A stretch of DNA of 6,885 nt from Elusimicrobia bacterium CG08_land_8_20_14_0_20_59_10 (GTDB lineage Bacteria; Elusimicrobiota; Elusimicrobia; Elusimicrobiales; UBA9959), in contig PEXO01000094.1 of the NCBI GenBank assembly GCA_002779045.1, forward strand, positions 1-6,885. Reading direction: 5' to 3'. The notes beneath the pieces are model-generated. The model was given only the letters and a program-made list of their open reading frames with translations, was not told the DNA's origin and did not search any database. The translations under genes were made by a program, and so were the position numbers. Positions 1 through 5,866 of this stretch are shown one piece after another; position 1 is the first letter of the stretch; the number at the start of each line of letters is the position of its first letter.

Positions 1-132
1 CTGGCGCCAGGACATGTATTCAGGGACTTCGTTCTGCGGGGTGATGGGGTAACCGGCGAAGAAGCGGCAGCCGGCGCGTACTGCGCCTTCGGCCAGGGCT
101 TCATTGCCTTTGATCAGTTTTTTTTCAACCAT
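1..132 (-). CDS. vorB: 2-oxoacid:ferredoxin oxidoreductase alpha subunit, VorB-like (partial, runs off left edge)
   Basis: Only the first 44 residues are in the window; the rest lies beyond position 1. The N-terminus has the pattern of the pyrimidine-domain subunit of the VOR/KOR family: KGNEALAEGAVRAGC, then FAGYPITPQNEVPEYMS. The 'YPITPQNE.PEYMS' stretch resembles VorB (3-methyl-2-oxobutanoate dehydrogenase subunit) more than KorA or PorA, but these are close relatives, so the substrate (branched-chain 2-oxoacids) is inferred. In this family the enzyme converts a 2-oxoacid plus CoA to acyl-CoA and CO2 and reduces ferredoxin. The ATG at 132 has a clear AGGAG site (138-142) overlapping the stop codon of the upstream ferredoxin gene, with 11 bp between the genes. 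The two are therefore co-transcribed and probably translationally coupled. The order ferredoxin subunit then alpha subunit is typical; the beta (TPP) and gamma subunits would be expected to the left. Confidence 0.9.
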   Translation of the reverse strand, partial: MVEKKLIKGNEALAEGAVRAGCRFFAGYPITPQNEVPEYMSWRQ

Positions 133-143
133 GGTGCTTTCTC

Positions 144-347
144 CTATTTGTACACATTTATCGCAAGGTCGGGGCAGATGCGCGCGCAGCTCTGACACGC
201 TATACAGCAGCCTTCCTTGGAGTCCATGGCCGGATAATAGCCGGTCTTGGAGAATGTATCGGATCTTTCAATGCACTTCTTGGGGCAGACCTGTATGCAA
301 AGGTAGCAGCCCTTGCACTTATCCACGATCACTTCCATTTTCGGCAT
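144..347 (-). CDS. 2[4Fe-4S] ferredoxin-like delta subunit of the 2-oxoacid:ferredoxin oxidoreductase
   Basis: A 67-residue protein with two complete C-x2-C-x2-C-x3-C-P motifs: C11, C14, C17, C21 and C48, C51, C54, C58. Each is expected to bind one [4Fe-4S] cluster. Two further cysteines, C25 and C47, sit beside the motifs. In this family such small subunits (VorD/KorD/PorD) pass electrons from the TPP subunit to free ferredoxin, and its position 11 bp before vorB supports that role. The start chosen is the ATG at 347, with GGAGG four bases upstream (352-356), a rather short spacing. An in-frame ATG at 338 (MEVIVDK) would give a long spacing of 13, so either is possible. The frame stays open to 455, but that extension is proline- and arginine-rich, unlike ferredoxins, and was excluded. 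The gene is preceded by a leader of about 140 nt with candidate promoters near 492-548. Confidence 0.93.
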   Translation of the reverse strand: MPKMEVIVDKCKGCYLCIQVCPKKCIERSDTFSKTGYYPAMDSKEGCCIACQSCARICPDLAINVYK

Positions 348-385
348 AGGACCTCCGGCGTTATTGTTTCGCGGCTGGCGGGTAA

Positions 386-419
386 AGCCCGGCGTGATAC
401 ACAGGCTTCTTGTCGGGCT
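386..419 (-). other. Inverted repeat in the leader of the ferredoxin operon
   Basis: AGCCCG (386-391) and CGGGCT (414-419) are perfect 6-bp complements separated by 22 bases. They lie in the presumed leader, about 40-70 nt upstream of the ferredoxin ATG. No T-run follows on the minus strand, so this is not a typical terminator. No known riboswitch consensus was recognised in 348-485. A chance hairpin in GC-rich DNA is possible. Confidence 0.3.
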
Positions 420-491
420 GCCGGGGGGGCGTAATTCCTGCCGCGGTACCGGCACTGCTAGTCGCGTGCTGCGTATAAAGCCTACTCAAAA

Positions 492-500
492 AGTATACCA
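492..500 (-). promoter_or_regulatory. Candidate extended -10 promoter for the ferredoxin-vorB operon
   Basis: On the minus strand the sequence reads TGGTATACT: a TATACT -10 hexamer (492-497, one mismatch to consensus) preceded by the TGn extension. No good -35 lies 17 bp upstream, which is acceptable for extended -10 promoters. Transcription would start near 485 and give a leader of roughly 138 nt before the ferredoxin ATG. The assignment rests on motif match and position only. Confidence 0.4.
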
Positions 501-514
501 AAATAAGTCCGGGA

Positions 515-548
515 TTTATACCCCCCCCCCGGCCGGCAGAGGCGTCAA
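515..548 (-). promoter_or_regulatory. Candidate promoter boxes separated by a G10 tract
   Basis: On the minus strand TTGACG (543-548, overlapping the glycosyltransferase stop codon) is followed, after 22 bp, by TATAAA (515-520). The spacer contains ten consecutive G (plus-strand C10 at 521-530). A 22-bp spacer is too long for good sigma70 activity; loss of four or five G would give 17-18 bp. The same G-run and the downstream CCCGG, followed by TTATTTT, could instead form a weak terminator hairpin for the operon that ends at 545. Confidence 0.3.
521..530. repeat. Homopolymer tract, C10 on plus strand / G10 on minus strand
   Basis: Ten uninterrupted C between TTTATA and GGCCGG. A second, shorter run, G7 at 423-429, lies in the same intergenic region. 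Such runs are prone to slipped-strand length changes in cells and to length errors in assemblies, so the exact number is uncertain. Confidence 0.9.
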
Positions 549-1726
549 CCGGCGCCCAGCAGTTCATCGTACAGACTTATAAGCTTGCGGTTCATGCTTG
601 CCGCGCCGAAGCGGGGCAGGCCGGCTACGTCCTTTGACAGGGCCCATTCGCGGGCCGCGCCGCCCATGCGCTTGCGCAGTTTGGGGGCGATTATGAACCT
701 TTCCAGCGCGCCCGCCAGGGCTTTGGCATCCCCCGGCGGCACGCAGACGCCGGTCTTTTCTTCTTGTATCACGTCGGGCAGGCCGCAGACCCGGCTTACC
801 ACCACGGGCAAGCCCGCGGCCTGGGCTTCCAGCGGCGCGCGGCCCATTGCCTCGTTCAGTGAGGGCTGTACGTAAACGTCGAACATGGGCAGCAGGGCCG
901 GGACGTCCTCCCGGGGACCGGTAAAGATCACCATCTTCTCTACCCCCAGCTTAACCGAGAGTTTGCGCAGTTCCGGCTCCAGTTCTCCCCCGCCCACTAT
1001 CACGAACTTCGGGTTGGCGTCCAGGATCTTTCCGCTTAGCAGGGCGGCCGCCCGCAGCAGGTACTCCATGCCCTTTACCGGCTCCAGCCGGCCTACCGTG
1101 CCTATTACCGTGTCCCCTGAATGTATGCCGAAGTCTTCGCGCCTGGCGGGGGCGGGGGCGGGCGCCAGGTCCACCCCGCTATGCGCAACGGCCCATTGCT
1201 GCGGCCGGCCTATCCCGGCCGCCGTGGATTCCCGCAGCTCGCCGGGGGTAAGGGCTACCAGGCGGTCCGTGAACGTTGCCAGGTACCGCTCCGCCAGCCG
1301 GAAGAGAAGGGTCCTGAAAAAACCGTAATAGCCGTAAAGCAGGTGGCCGTGCGGCGTATGTACTATCCGGGCGCGGCGGCCGTGCTCACTGTTCGCAGCC
1401 CTGGCGGCCAGGCGGCCCAGCGCCCCGGCTTTCGAGGTGTGGGTATGCACCAGGGCGGGGTTAAGGCGCGCTATTTCCGCTTTCAGCGCCAGGAAGGCCC
1501 TGCGGTCCTTACGGGGACAGAGCTCTCGCTGCAGGTCCGGAACCTCCAGGCGCTTTACTTCCGGCGGCAGCAGGGCCAGCAGTCCGGCGGAGCCTTTATG
1601 CGGGCCGTACAGCAGCACCACGTCGTAAAGACCCGTTTGCGCCGCGCAGGAGTCCACGGTGTTCCGGCTGGAGCCGCCGGGTTCCAGGCGCGTGATAATA
1701 TGCAGCACCAGGGGTTTCGGATTCAT
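545..1726 (-). CDS. Glycosyltransferase family 4 (GT-B fold) protein
   Basis: A 393-residue retaining GT-B glycosyltransferase, expected to act at the inner face of the membrane on polysaccharide, capsule or lipid-linked glycan synthesis; donor and acceptor are unknown. The N-terminal Rossmann half begins VLHIITRLEPGGSSRN (residues 7-22, the usual glycine-rich acceptor-side loop) and includes HTHTSKAGALGRLAAR (94-109) and IVHTPHGHLLYGYYG (121-135). The C-terminal donor-binding half has GTVGRLEPVKG (209-219), FVIVGGG (241-247) and the EX7E motif, E292 to E300 in NEAMGRAPLEAQAAGLPVV, which binds the nucleotide sugar. Length is normal for GT4. The ATG at 1726 overlaps the stop of the upstream yihY-like gene (ATGA, 1723-1726). 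No Shine-Dalgarno sequence precedes it, so translation is probably coupled. The frame is open to 1810, but that stretch is out-of-frame yihY sequence. No other glycan genes are nearby. Confidence 0.93.
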   Translation of the reverse strand: MNPKPLVLHIITRLEPGGSSRNTVDSCAAQTGLYDVVLLYGPHKGSAGLLALLPPEVKRLEVPDLQRELCPRKDRRAFLALKAEIARLNPALVHTHTSKAGALGRLAARAANSEHGRRARIVHTPHGHLLYGYYGFFRTLLFRLAERYLATFTDRLVALTPGELRESTAAGIGRPQQWAVAHSGVDLAPAPAPARREDFGIHSGDTVIGTVGRLEPVKGMEYLLRAAALLSGKILDANPKFVIVGGGELEPELRKLSVKLGVEKMVIFTGPREDVPALLPMFDVYVQPSLNEAMGRAPLEAQAAGLPVVVSRVCGLPDVIQEEKTGVCVPPGDAKALAGALERFIIAPKLRKRMGGAAREWALSKDVAGLPRFGAASMNRKLISLYDELLGAG

Positions 1727-2574
1727 GCCGGGGGTTTTTGGCGCGCGTCGGCCTGGACGGCGCAGAGGCAGGCGCAGAAGATGAGTATGGCCCCGGAGAT
1801 GTAGATCCACAGCATAAGGGCTATTATCCCGCCGAAAGCGCCATAAACGGCGTTCAGTGTGGCGTAGCTCCTGAGATAGATGACAAAAAGGGCCTGCGCC
1901 CAGTAGAGCAGCGCGGTGGCGGCCAGCGCCGGGAACCAGACTTCGTAAAGTTTAGTGCGCCGGCGCGGGGCCAGCCTGTAAAAGATGGCCAGGCTGAGAA
2001 AGACAAGTATCCAGGGCGCGAAGTAAGTCCAGAACCTTTCCGCCCAGGCGGGGATGGAGGCGGTGATATGCGCTTTCTCCCCCGCTATCTTAGCCAGTAC
2101 CGGCAGGCCCATGCCTATAAGCACGGCCAGCACCATCACGCCCAGCAGGGTCAGGTTCTTAAGCGACAGGCGCCACCAGCGTTCGCCCGTTATGCCCCAG
2201 GCCCTGTTCGCGGCCAGCACCAGCGTTCTGAAGAACTGCGTGGCCGCCCAGACCAGCATGAACAGGGCCACCATGCTGGCGGAACCGCGCGCGTTTATCA
2301 CGTCGGAGATGGTGGAAAAGATATAGTCCCGCATTTCCCCGCTCAGAGGCATCTGTTTCTGCAGCAGCCCTATTATTATGGCCGAAGCCGTGCCGCGATC
2401 GGCGAAGGTTGAGGCGGCCGCCACCAGCAGGATAACCAGCGGGAACAGGGCCAAGAAAGCGTTAAAGGCGAAAGCTGAAGTGTATTCTCCGCCGTCTATC
2501 TCCACGAACTTGCGCACGGACAGCCGCAGCGCGTTCCGGAGCCGGGCGGAGTGATGGCGGAGCTTTTTCATCAT
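1723..2574 (-). CDS. YihY/BrkB-family inner-membrane protein
   Basis: A 283-residue protein with six predicted membrane helices at about residues 36-57, 101-122, 139-160, 181-202, 212-234 and 244-272. A basic N-terminus (MMKKLRHHSARLRNALR) precedes the family pattern GGEYTSAFAFNAFLALFPL. The C-terminal NAVYGAFGGIIALMLWIYISG segment is the most characteristic YihY/BrkB/UPF0761 signature. Family members were once called ribonuclease BN or virulence factor BrkB; their molecular function is not established. The start is uncertain. The tandem ATG at 2574/2571 fits the usual family N-terminus but has no good ribosome-binding site. A TTG at 2622, nine bases after the upstream stop codon, would add 16 residues unlike the family. 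The gene follows the aldehyde oxidoreductase by 57 bp and overlaps the glycosyltransferase start by four bases, so it probably belongs to the same transcript. Confidence 0.92.
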   Translation of the reverse strand: MMKKLRHHSARLRNALRLSVRKFVEIDGGEYTSAFAFNAFLALFPLVILLVAAASTFADRGTASAIIIGLLQKQMPLSGEMRDYIFSTISDVINARGSASMVALFMLVWAATQFFRTLVLAANRAWGITGERWWRLSLKNLTLLGVMVLAVLIGMGLPVLAKIAGEKAHITASIPAWAERFWTYFAPWILVFLSLAIFYRLAPRRRTKLYEVWFPALAATALLYWAQALFVIYLRSYATLNAVYGAFGGIIALMLWIYISGAILIFCACLCAVQADARQKPPA

Positions 2575-2631
2575 CGTCGGACAAAGCGGCACCGGGAAAG
2601 TATTCTCCCGGCGCCGCGGCAACCGTGGCCG

Positions 2632-4470
2632 TCAGTTCAGTTTCGCGTACTTTTCGGCTTCGGCGCCTTCCTTGGCTATGCCCAGTTTCGCCAGCAGTTC
2701 CCTGGTGGGGATGCCGCGCTGGTCGTAGCCGCGCTGGTCATAGTAATGCTGCAGCAACTGGTCGTACTTTTCGGTCTCCAGGTGCTTGCCGGCGATGGGG
2801 CCTTCCGTGTCGGCATTAGCGGGGTCGAACCAGACGCCCGGGGGATAATCGCCTTTGCGCGTGGCTTCGGGGAATTCCCGGATGTAGTGGAGCTTTATCA
2901 TGCCGTAGATACGGTCGGCCAGCTGCCACATATCGTCCAGCGTCCAGTTCAGGCCGGTGGCCAGGTTGAAATACTTAGGGTAATTGTCCAGTTTCCAGCC
3001 CAGCTCTATCCAGGGGAAACGGCAGGCCACCAGGGATTCGAACATGCCGCCGCGGATGCGCTGCAGTTCTATTACCTTGGCCGCCTTCTCGGGGCCGTAG
3101 GATTCGCGGGTGCTGTTCTTCAGCTCAAAGGTGATTATCCACGCTTCCCGGTGATGCGCCCCTATGGCCGCCACGCCGAAAGAAAGTGCCTGGCCGGGGA
3201 TGAACTTACAGTTATAGGCCGCCAGCTCAAGGCCCTTGACCTGCATGGCATAGGCTTCGGAGTTGTGCCCGAATTCCTTAGCCATGCGCAGCGAACCTTC
3301 GGCCAGGAGGTTCCCCACCTTCCCCTCGCGCCGCGCGGCCAGGCCCAGCAGCTCTTTAGCCCGCTCGGCGTCGCCGAACTTAAAGCTGCCTTCCACGGCG
3401 CCGCGCGCTATGGCGTCGGCATAGAAGCTCAGCGTGCAGCCGGCGGACATCGTGTCCAGGCCGTATTCGTCGCAGAGATAATTCAGTGAGCCGACCTGGT
3501 CGAGCTCGAAGATATTGAGGTTGGAGCCCAGCAGGGCGACATTTTCGTAGTCAAGTTCGGACTCGTGTTTCTCTTTGTCGTGGATGGTTATGCCGCATTT
3601 CATGGTGCAGCTGGGGCAGCCATAGGTGGCTACGCGGGCCTTGTCCAGCCTTTCACCATCTATTTTCCAGGCGTCGGGGTGGCTGGTTTTGCGGAAGTTC
3701 TCCACGGGCAGGCCGGCCACTTCATTACACCAGGCCAGTACGCCGGTGGTGCTCTGCCTGGACCAGCCGGACTTCCGGTCCAGCTGATGCACTTCTTTCA
3801 GATCACCTATGCCAATTTTTTTCAGCTCATCGGGATCGGCCTGCGGGATGGGCTTGGTGCCCTTCACCACTATGGCCTTCAGGAGCTTTGAGCCCATCAC
3901 CGCGCCCATGCCCGGCCGGCCGCCGGCGCGCCCTTCCATGCTGCGTATCACGGCATAGCGCACCATATTTTCACCACCCAGGCCGATGTTCAGTACGCCG
4001 GCGTTCTTGCCGTATTTGCCGTAGATCCATTCATTACAGGCATAAGTCCCCTTGCCCCAGATCTCTTCCGCGCCCAGGAACTCCACCTTGTCGTCGTCGA
4101 TATTGAGCAGCATGGGTTTTTCGGCTTTACCTTCTATTATCATGGCGTCATAGCCGGCTTTGCGGAGCTGATCGGAAACCCTTGTCCCCAGGTTCCCGTC
4201 GCCGTAGAAGCCCGTCAGGGGCGATTTGGCGGCCACTACGCACTTGCCGGTATTCGGGGCCGGGATACCGGAGATGGGCCCGAGGGCCACCACCAGTTTG
4301 TTCTCCGGGCCGAGGGGGTCTATGCCGGGTTTCAATTCGTCGAAAAGGATCTTTACCGCGAAGCCGCGCCCGCCCACCCAGGTCCTGGCGAATTCTTCGC
4401 TGAAGCTTTCTTTTTTCCAGGTTTTGTCGCTTAGGTTTACCCTGAGAATATTGCCGGTCCATCCTTTCAT
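2632..4470 (-). CDS. aor: Tungsten-dependent aldehyde:ferredoxin oxidoreductase family protein
   Basis: A 612-residue, full-length AOR-family enzyme. The family oxidises aldehydes to carboxylic acids (or runs in reverse) with ferredoxin, using a tungsten bis-pyranopterin and one [4Fe-4S] cluster in the cytoplasm. The N-terminal pterin-binding domain shows VGGRGFAVKILFDE (32-45) and AKSPLTGFYGDGNLG (81-95). Cluster ligands are C285, C288 and C292 (CPSCTMKC) plus C483, matching the spacing of Pyrococcus furiosus AOR. The DxxGLD pterin motif is DEYGLD (334-339). The second motif, normally D-S-V-x-L-C, reads ESLVAC (478-483), with Glu in place of Asp. The C-terminus has the usual YYDQRGYDQRGIPTRELL pattern. 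The ATG at 4470 has GGAGG seven bases upstream (4478-4482) and a good promoter at 4517-4544. The substrate cannot be read from the sequence; a related specialised role (for example a BamB-like benzoyl-CoA reductase subunit) is less likely but not excluded. Confidence 0.95.
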   Translation of the reverse strand: MKGWTGNILRVNLSDKTWKKESFSEEFARTWVGGRGFAVKILFDELKPGIDPLGPENKLVVALGPISGIPAPNTGKCVVAAKSPLTGFYGDGNLGTRVSDQLRKAGYDAMIIEGKAEKPMLLNIDDDKVEFLGAEEIWGKGTYACNEWIYGKYGKNAGVLNIGLGGENMVRYAVIRSMEGRAGGRPGMGAVMGSKLLKAIVVKGTKPIPQADPDELKKIGIGDLKEVHQLDRKSGWSRQSTTGVLAWCNEVAGLPVENFRKTSHPDAWKIDGERLDKARVATYGCPSCTMKCGITIHDKEKHESELDYENVALLGSNLNIFELDQVGSLNYLCDEYGLDTMSAGCTLSFYADAIARGAVEGSFKFGDAERAKELLGLAARREGKVGNLLAEGSLRMAKEFGHNSEAYAMQVKGLELAAYNCKFIPGQALSFGVAAIGAHHREAWIITFELKNSTRESYGPEKAAKVIELQRIRGGMFESLVACRFPWIELGWKLDNYPKYFNLATGLNWTLDDMWQLADRIYGMIKLHYIREFPEATRKGDYPPGVWFDPANADTEGPIAGKHLETEKYDQLLQHYYDQRGYDQRGIPTRELLAKLGIAKEGAEAEKYAKLN

Positions 4471-4516
4471 GTTAGTTCCTCCGCGCCGCGGGATTTAAGT
4501 AAATTGCAGGGGATAG

Positions 4517-4544
4517 TTTATAAGAAAACGCGCGTATCTGACAA
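4517..4544 (-). promoter_or_regulatory. Sigma70-type promoter for the aldehyde oxidoreductase operon
   Basis: On the minus strand TTGTCA (4539-4544) and TATAAA (4517-4522) are separated by 16 bp; each differs from consensus by one base. The start site would be near 4510, giving a leader of about 40 nt that contains the GGAGG ribosome-binding site. Its position between pilT and the oxidoreductase gene makes an independent transcript likely. Confidence 0.6.
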
Positions 4545-4561
4545 GCCTGCCTGCGCCATTC

Positions 4562-4584
4562 GGGTCAGACCCCGAGTCTAACCC
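4562..4584. repeat. Imperfect inverted repeat upstream of the aldehyde oxidoreductase promoter
   Basis: GGGTCAGAC (4562-4570), a five-base spacer CCCGA, and GTCTAACCC (4576-4584). The two arms form a 9-bp stem with one G-T wobble. The repeat ends 17 bp upstream of the -35 box at 4539-4544, a usual place for an activator site. It also resembles the dispersed GGGGTCAGACCCC-type palindromes seen in many bacterial genomes. No T-run follows on the minus strand, so it is a poor candidate for the pilT terminator. Confidence 0.55.
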
Positions 4585-4654
4585 CATTCCGTTCTTTAAA
4601 GGCGTATATGAGCGACAGGCCGGCGGCGTCCGTAAGCAGCGGCGGCTTTCCGGC

Positions 4655-5734
4655 TTAAGAGGCCTGTCCTGTATACGTAGAGGTTAAGGCCTCCGGATGC
4701 CGCATATGCTCCAGGGCCGTTTCGCGGGTGATGACGCCCTTGGAAAAAAGGTTCTTGATGGAGATATCTTTCGAGATCATCCCGTGCTTTATCCCGGACT
4801 GGATAACATCGTTGATGGCGTCCAGCTTGTTCTCGCGGATCATCTGGCGCACCGCAGGCGTGCTCACCAGTATCTCGCAGGCCACAACCACGCCCTTGCC
4901 GTCGGCACGGGGCAGAAGCTCCTGGGAAATTACCGCCTCCAGGCAGGAGGCCAGCTGATCGCGCAGGATCTCCTGCTCCAGCGCGGGCACGGCCGATACC
5001 AGGCGCTGGGCGGTGGTAGCGGCGTCGCGGGTGTGCAGGGTGGTCAGCACCAGGTGCCCGGTCTCGGCCGCCACCATGGCGGCGTGGATGGATCTTTCAT
5101 CGCGCAATTCACCTATACAAAGAACGTCCGGGTCCTGGCGGATGGAATCCATGATCCCCATGGCGAAGGACGGAGTGTCCGTCCCCACTTCGCGCTGCAC
5201 GAAAACTGAATGACAGGGGTTGAAAATCGTCTCGACGGGATCTTCGATGGTAATGATCTTGCTGGGGCGCCCGTCCTTGTTGATGCAGTCCAGCATGGCC
5301 GCCATGGTAGTGCTCTTCCCGCTGCCCGTCGCCCCGGTGACAAAAATGATGCCGGACTTCCGGACGGCCAAAGTGCCGACGATGGGAGGCAGGCCCAGGA
5401 CGGAGAGGGGATAGGTCTTCTGGGGGAGGATGCGGATGGAAGCGCCTACCGTGCCCAGGGCCTTGTAGATGTTGAAGCGGTAGCGGCTAGCCCCGATGGT
5501 GTGGCCGCTGTTGACGCGGCTGTCCTTTTCATAGACCTCCCTTTGGGCCTCGGTCATGTAAGGGTCAAGAAGTTTTTGGATAGTCTCGGAGCTTAGCGGC
5601 GGAAAAGGCAGGGCCTTGATGACGCCCGCGATACGCGCTATCGGCGGGATGCCGTGCATAAGATGCACATCCGAGCCGCCGTATGAAGCCACGCTCGCAA
5701 GAAGGACCGAAAGTTCGTATTCTGTTATAGCCAT
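4655..5734 (-). CDS. pilT: Type IV pilus retraction ATPase, PilT-like
   Basis: A 359-residue secretion/pilus ATPase of normal PilT length, expected as a cytoplasmic hexamer that depolymerises type IV pili during twitching. The N-terminal PAS-like domain carries GGSDVHLMHGIPPIARIAG (19-37). The RecA-like domain has Walker A GATGSGKST (134-142; Ala where Pro is usual), the Asp box ITIEDPVE (161-168), Walker B DVLCIGELRD (203-212) and the His box GHLVLTTLHTRDA (226-238). The retraction-specific AIRNLIRE motif is present as AVRQMIRE (294-301), which separates it from PilB and GspE. The C-terminus (IQSGIKHGMISKDISIKNLFSKG) also follows PilT. An in-frame TGA lies five codons upstream and the next Met is inside the conserved domain, so the ATG at 5734 is the only sensible start. 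It has no Shine-Dalgarno sequence. No other pilus genes are in the window. Confidence 0.95.
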   Translation of the reverse strand: MAITEYELSVLLASVASYGGSDVHLMHGIPPIARIAGVIKALPFPPLSSETIQKLLDPYMTEAQREVYEKDSRVNSGHTIGASRYRFNIYKALGTVGASIRILPQKTYPLSVLGLPPIVGTLAVRKSGIIFVTGATGSGKSTTMAAMLDCINKDGRPSKIITIEDPVETIFNPCHSVFVQREVGTDTPSFAMGIMDSIRQDPDVLCIGELRDERSIHAAMVAAETGHLVLTTLHTRDAATTAQRLVSAVPALEQEILRDQLASCLEAVISQELLPRADGKGVVVACEILVSTPAVRQMIRENKLDAINDVIQSGIKHGMISKDISIKNLFSKGVITRETALEHMRHPEALTSTYTGQAS

Positions 5735-5740
5735 AGGGAG

Positions 5741-5770
5741 AGAATATCACTTCCTGCCCGTCAAAATCAA
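5741..5770 (-). promoter_or_regulatory. Candidate promoter for a leaderless pilT mRNA
   Basis: On the minus strand TTGATT (5765-5770) and TATTCT (5741-5746) are 18 bp apart. The -10-like box ends six bases before the pilT ATG, so transcription would start at or within a base or so of the A of ATG. That fits the lack of a ribosome-binding site. TTGACG at 5759-5764 is a better -35 hexamer, but its 12-bp spacing is too short. Confidence 0.4.
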
Positions 5771-5822
5771 ATTCGATCCCCCCGCTGCGCCTGCCGCAAG
5801 CCGCCGGCAGCATTGTGAAAGC

Positions 5823-5866
5823 AAAAAACGGGACCCGGGGGGCTTACCCCCGGGCCCCCTCTTTTT
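5823..5866. terminator. Intrinsic terminator with T-tracts on both strands
   Basis: CCCGGGGG (5834-5841) pairs perfectly with CCCCCGGG (5847-5854) around a five-base loop. After one A/C mismatch three more G-C pairs form (5830-5832 with 5856-5858). On the minus strand the stem is followed by CG and six T (5823-5828), the typical form for ending the cyclase transcript, whose stop codon is only a few bases before the stem. On the plus strand the stem is followed by CTC-like bases and T5 (5862-5866), so it may work in both directions and shield pilT from read-through. Confidence 0.85.

Noticed and set aside
348..455. N-terminal extension of the ferredoxin to 455
   Set aside because: The extension is unlike ferredoxins, and a GGAGG site sits directly before the internal ATG at 347.
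1121..2412. Long plus-strand open frames opposite the glycosyltransferase and YihY genes
   Set aside because: Their translations are low in recognisable structure (Arg/Gly/Ala/Gln-rich), while the minus strand has clear family motifs throughout.
2551..3489. 312-codon open frame on the plus strand
   Set aside because: It is antisense to the well-conserved aldehyde oxidoreductase and shows no recognisable domain. Long antisense frames are common opposite GC-rich genes.
4697..5596. Plus-strand open frames opposite pilT
   Set aside because: They are shadows of the PilT frame, where all Walker, Asp and His boxes are in place.
5791..5810. CTGCCG/CGGCAG hairpin upstream of pilT
   Set aside because: It is a six-base stem in GC-rich DNA, outside the promoter boxes and without a T-run; I see no function.
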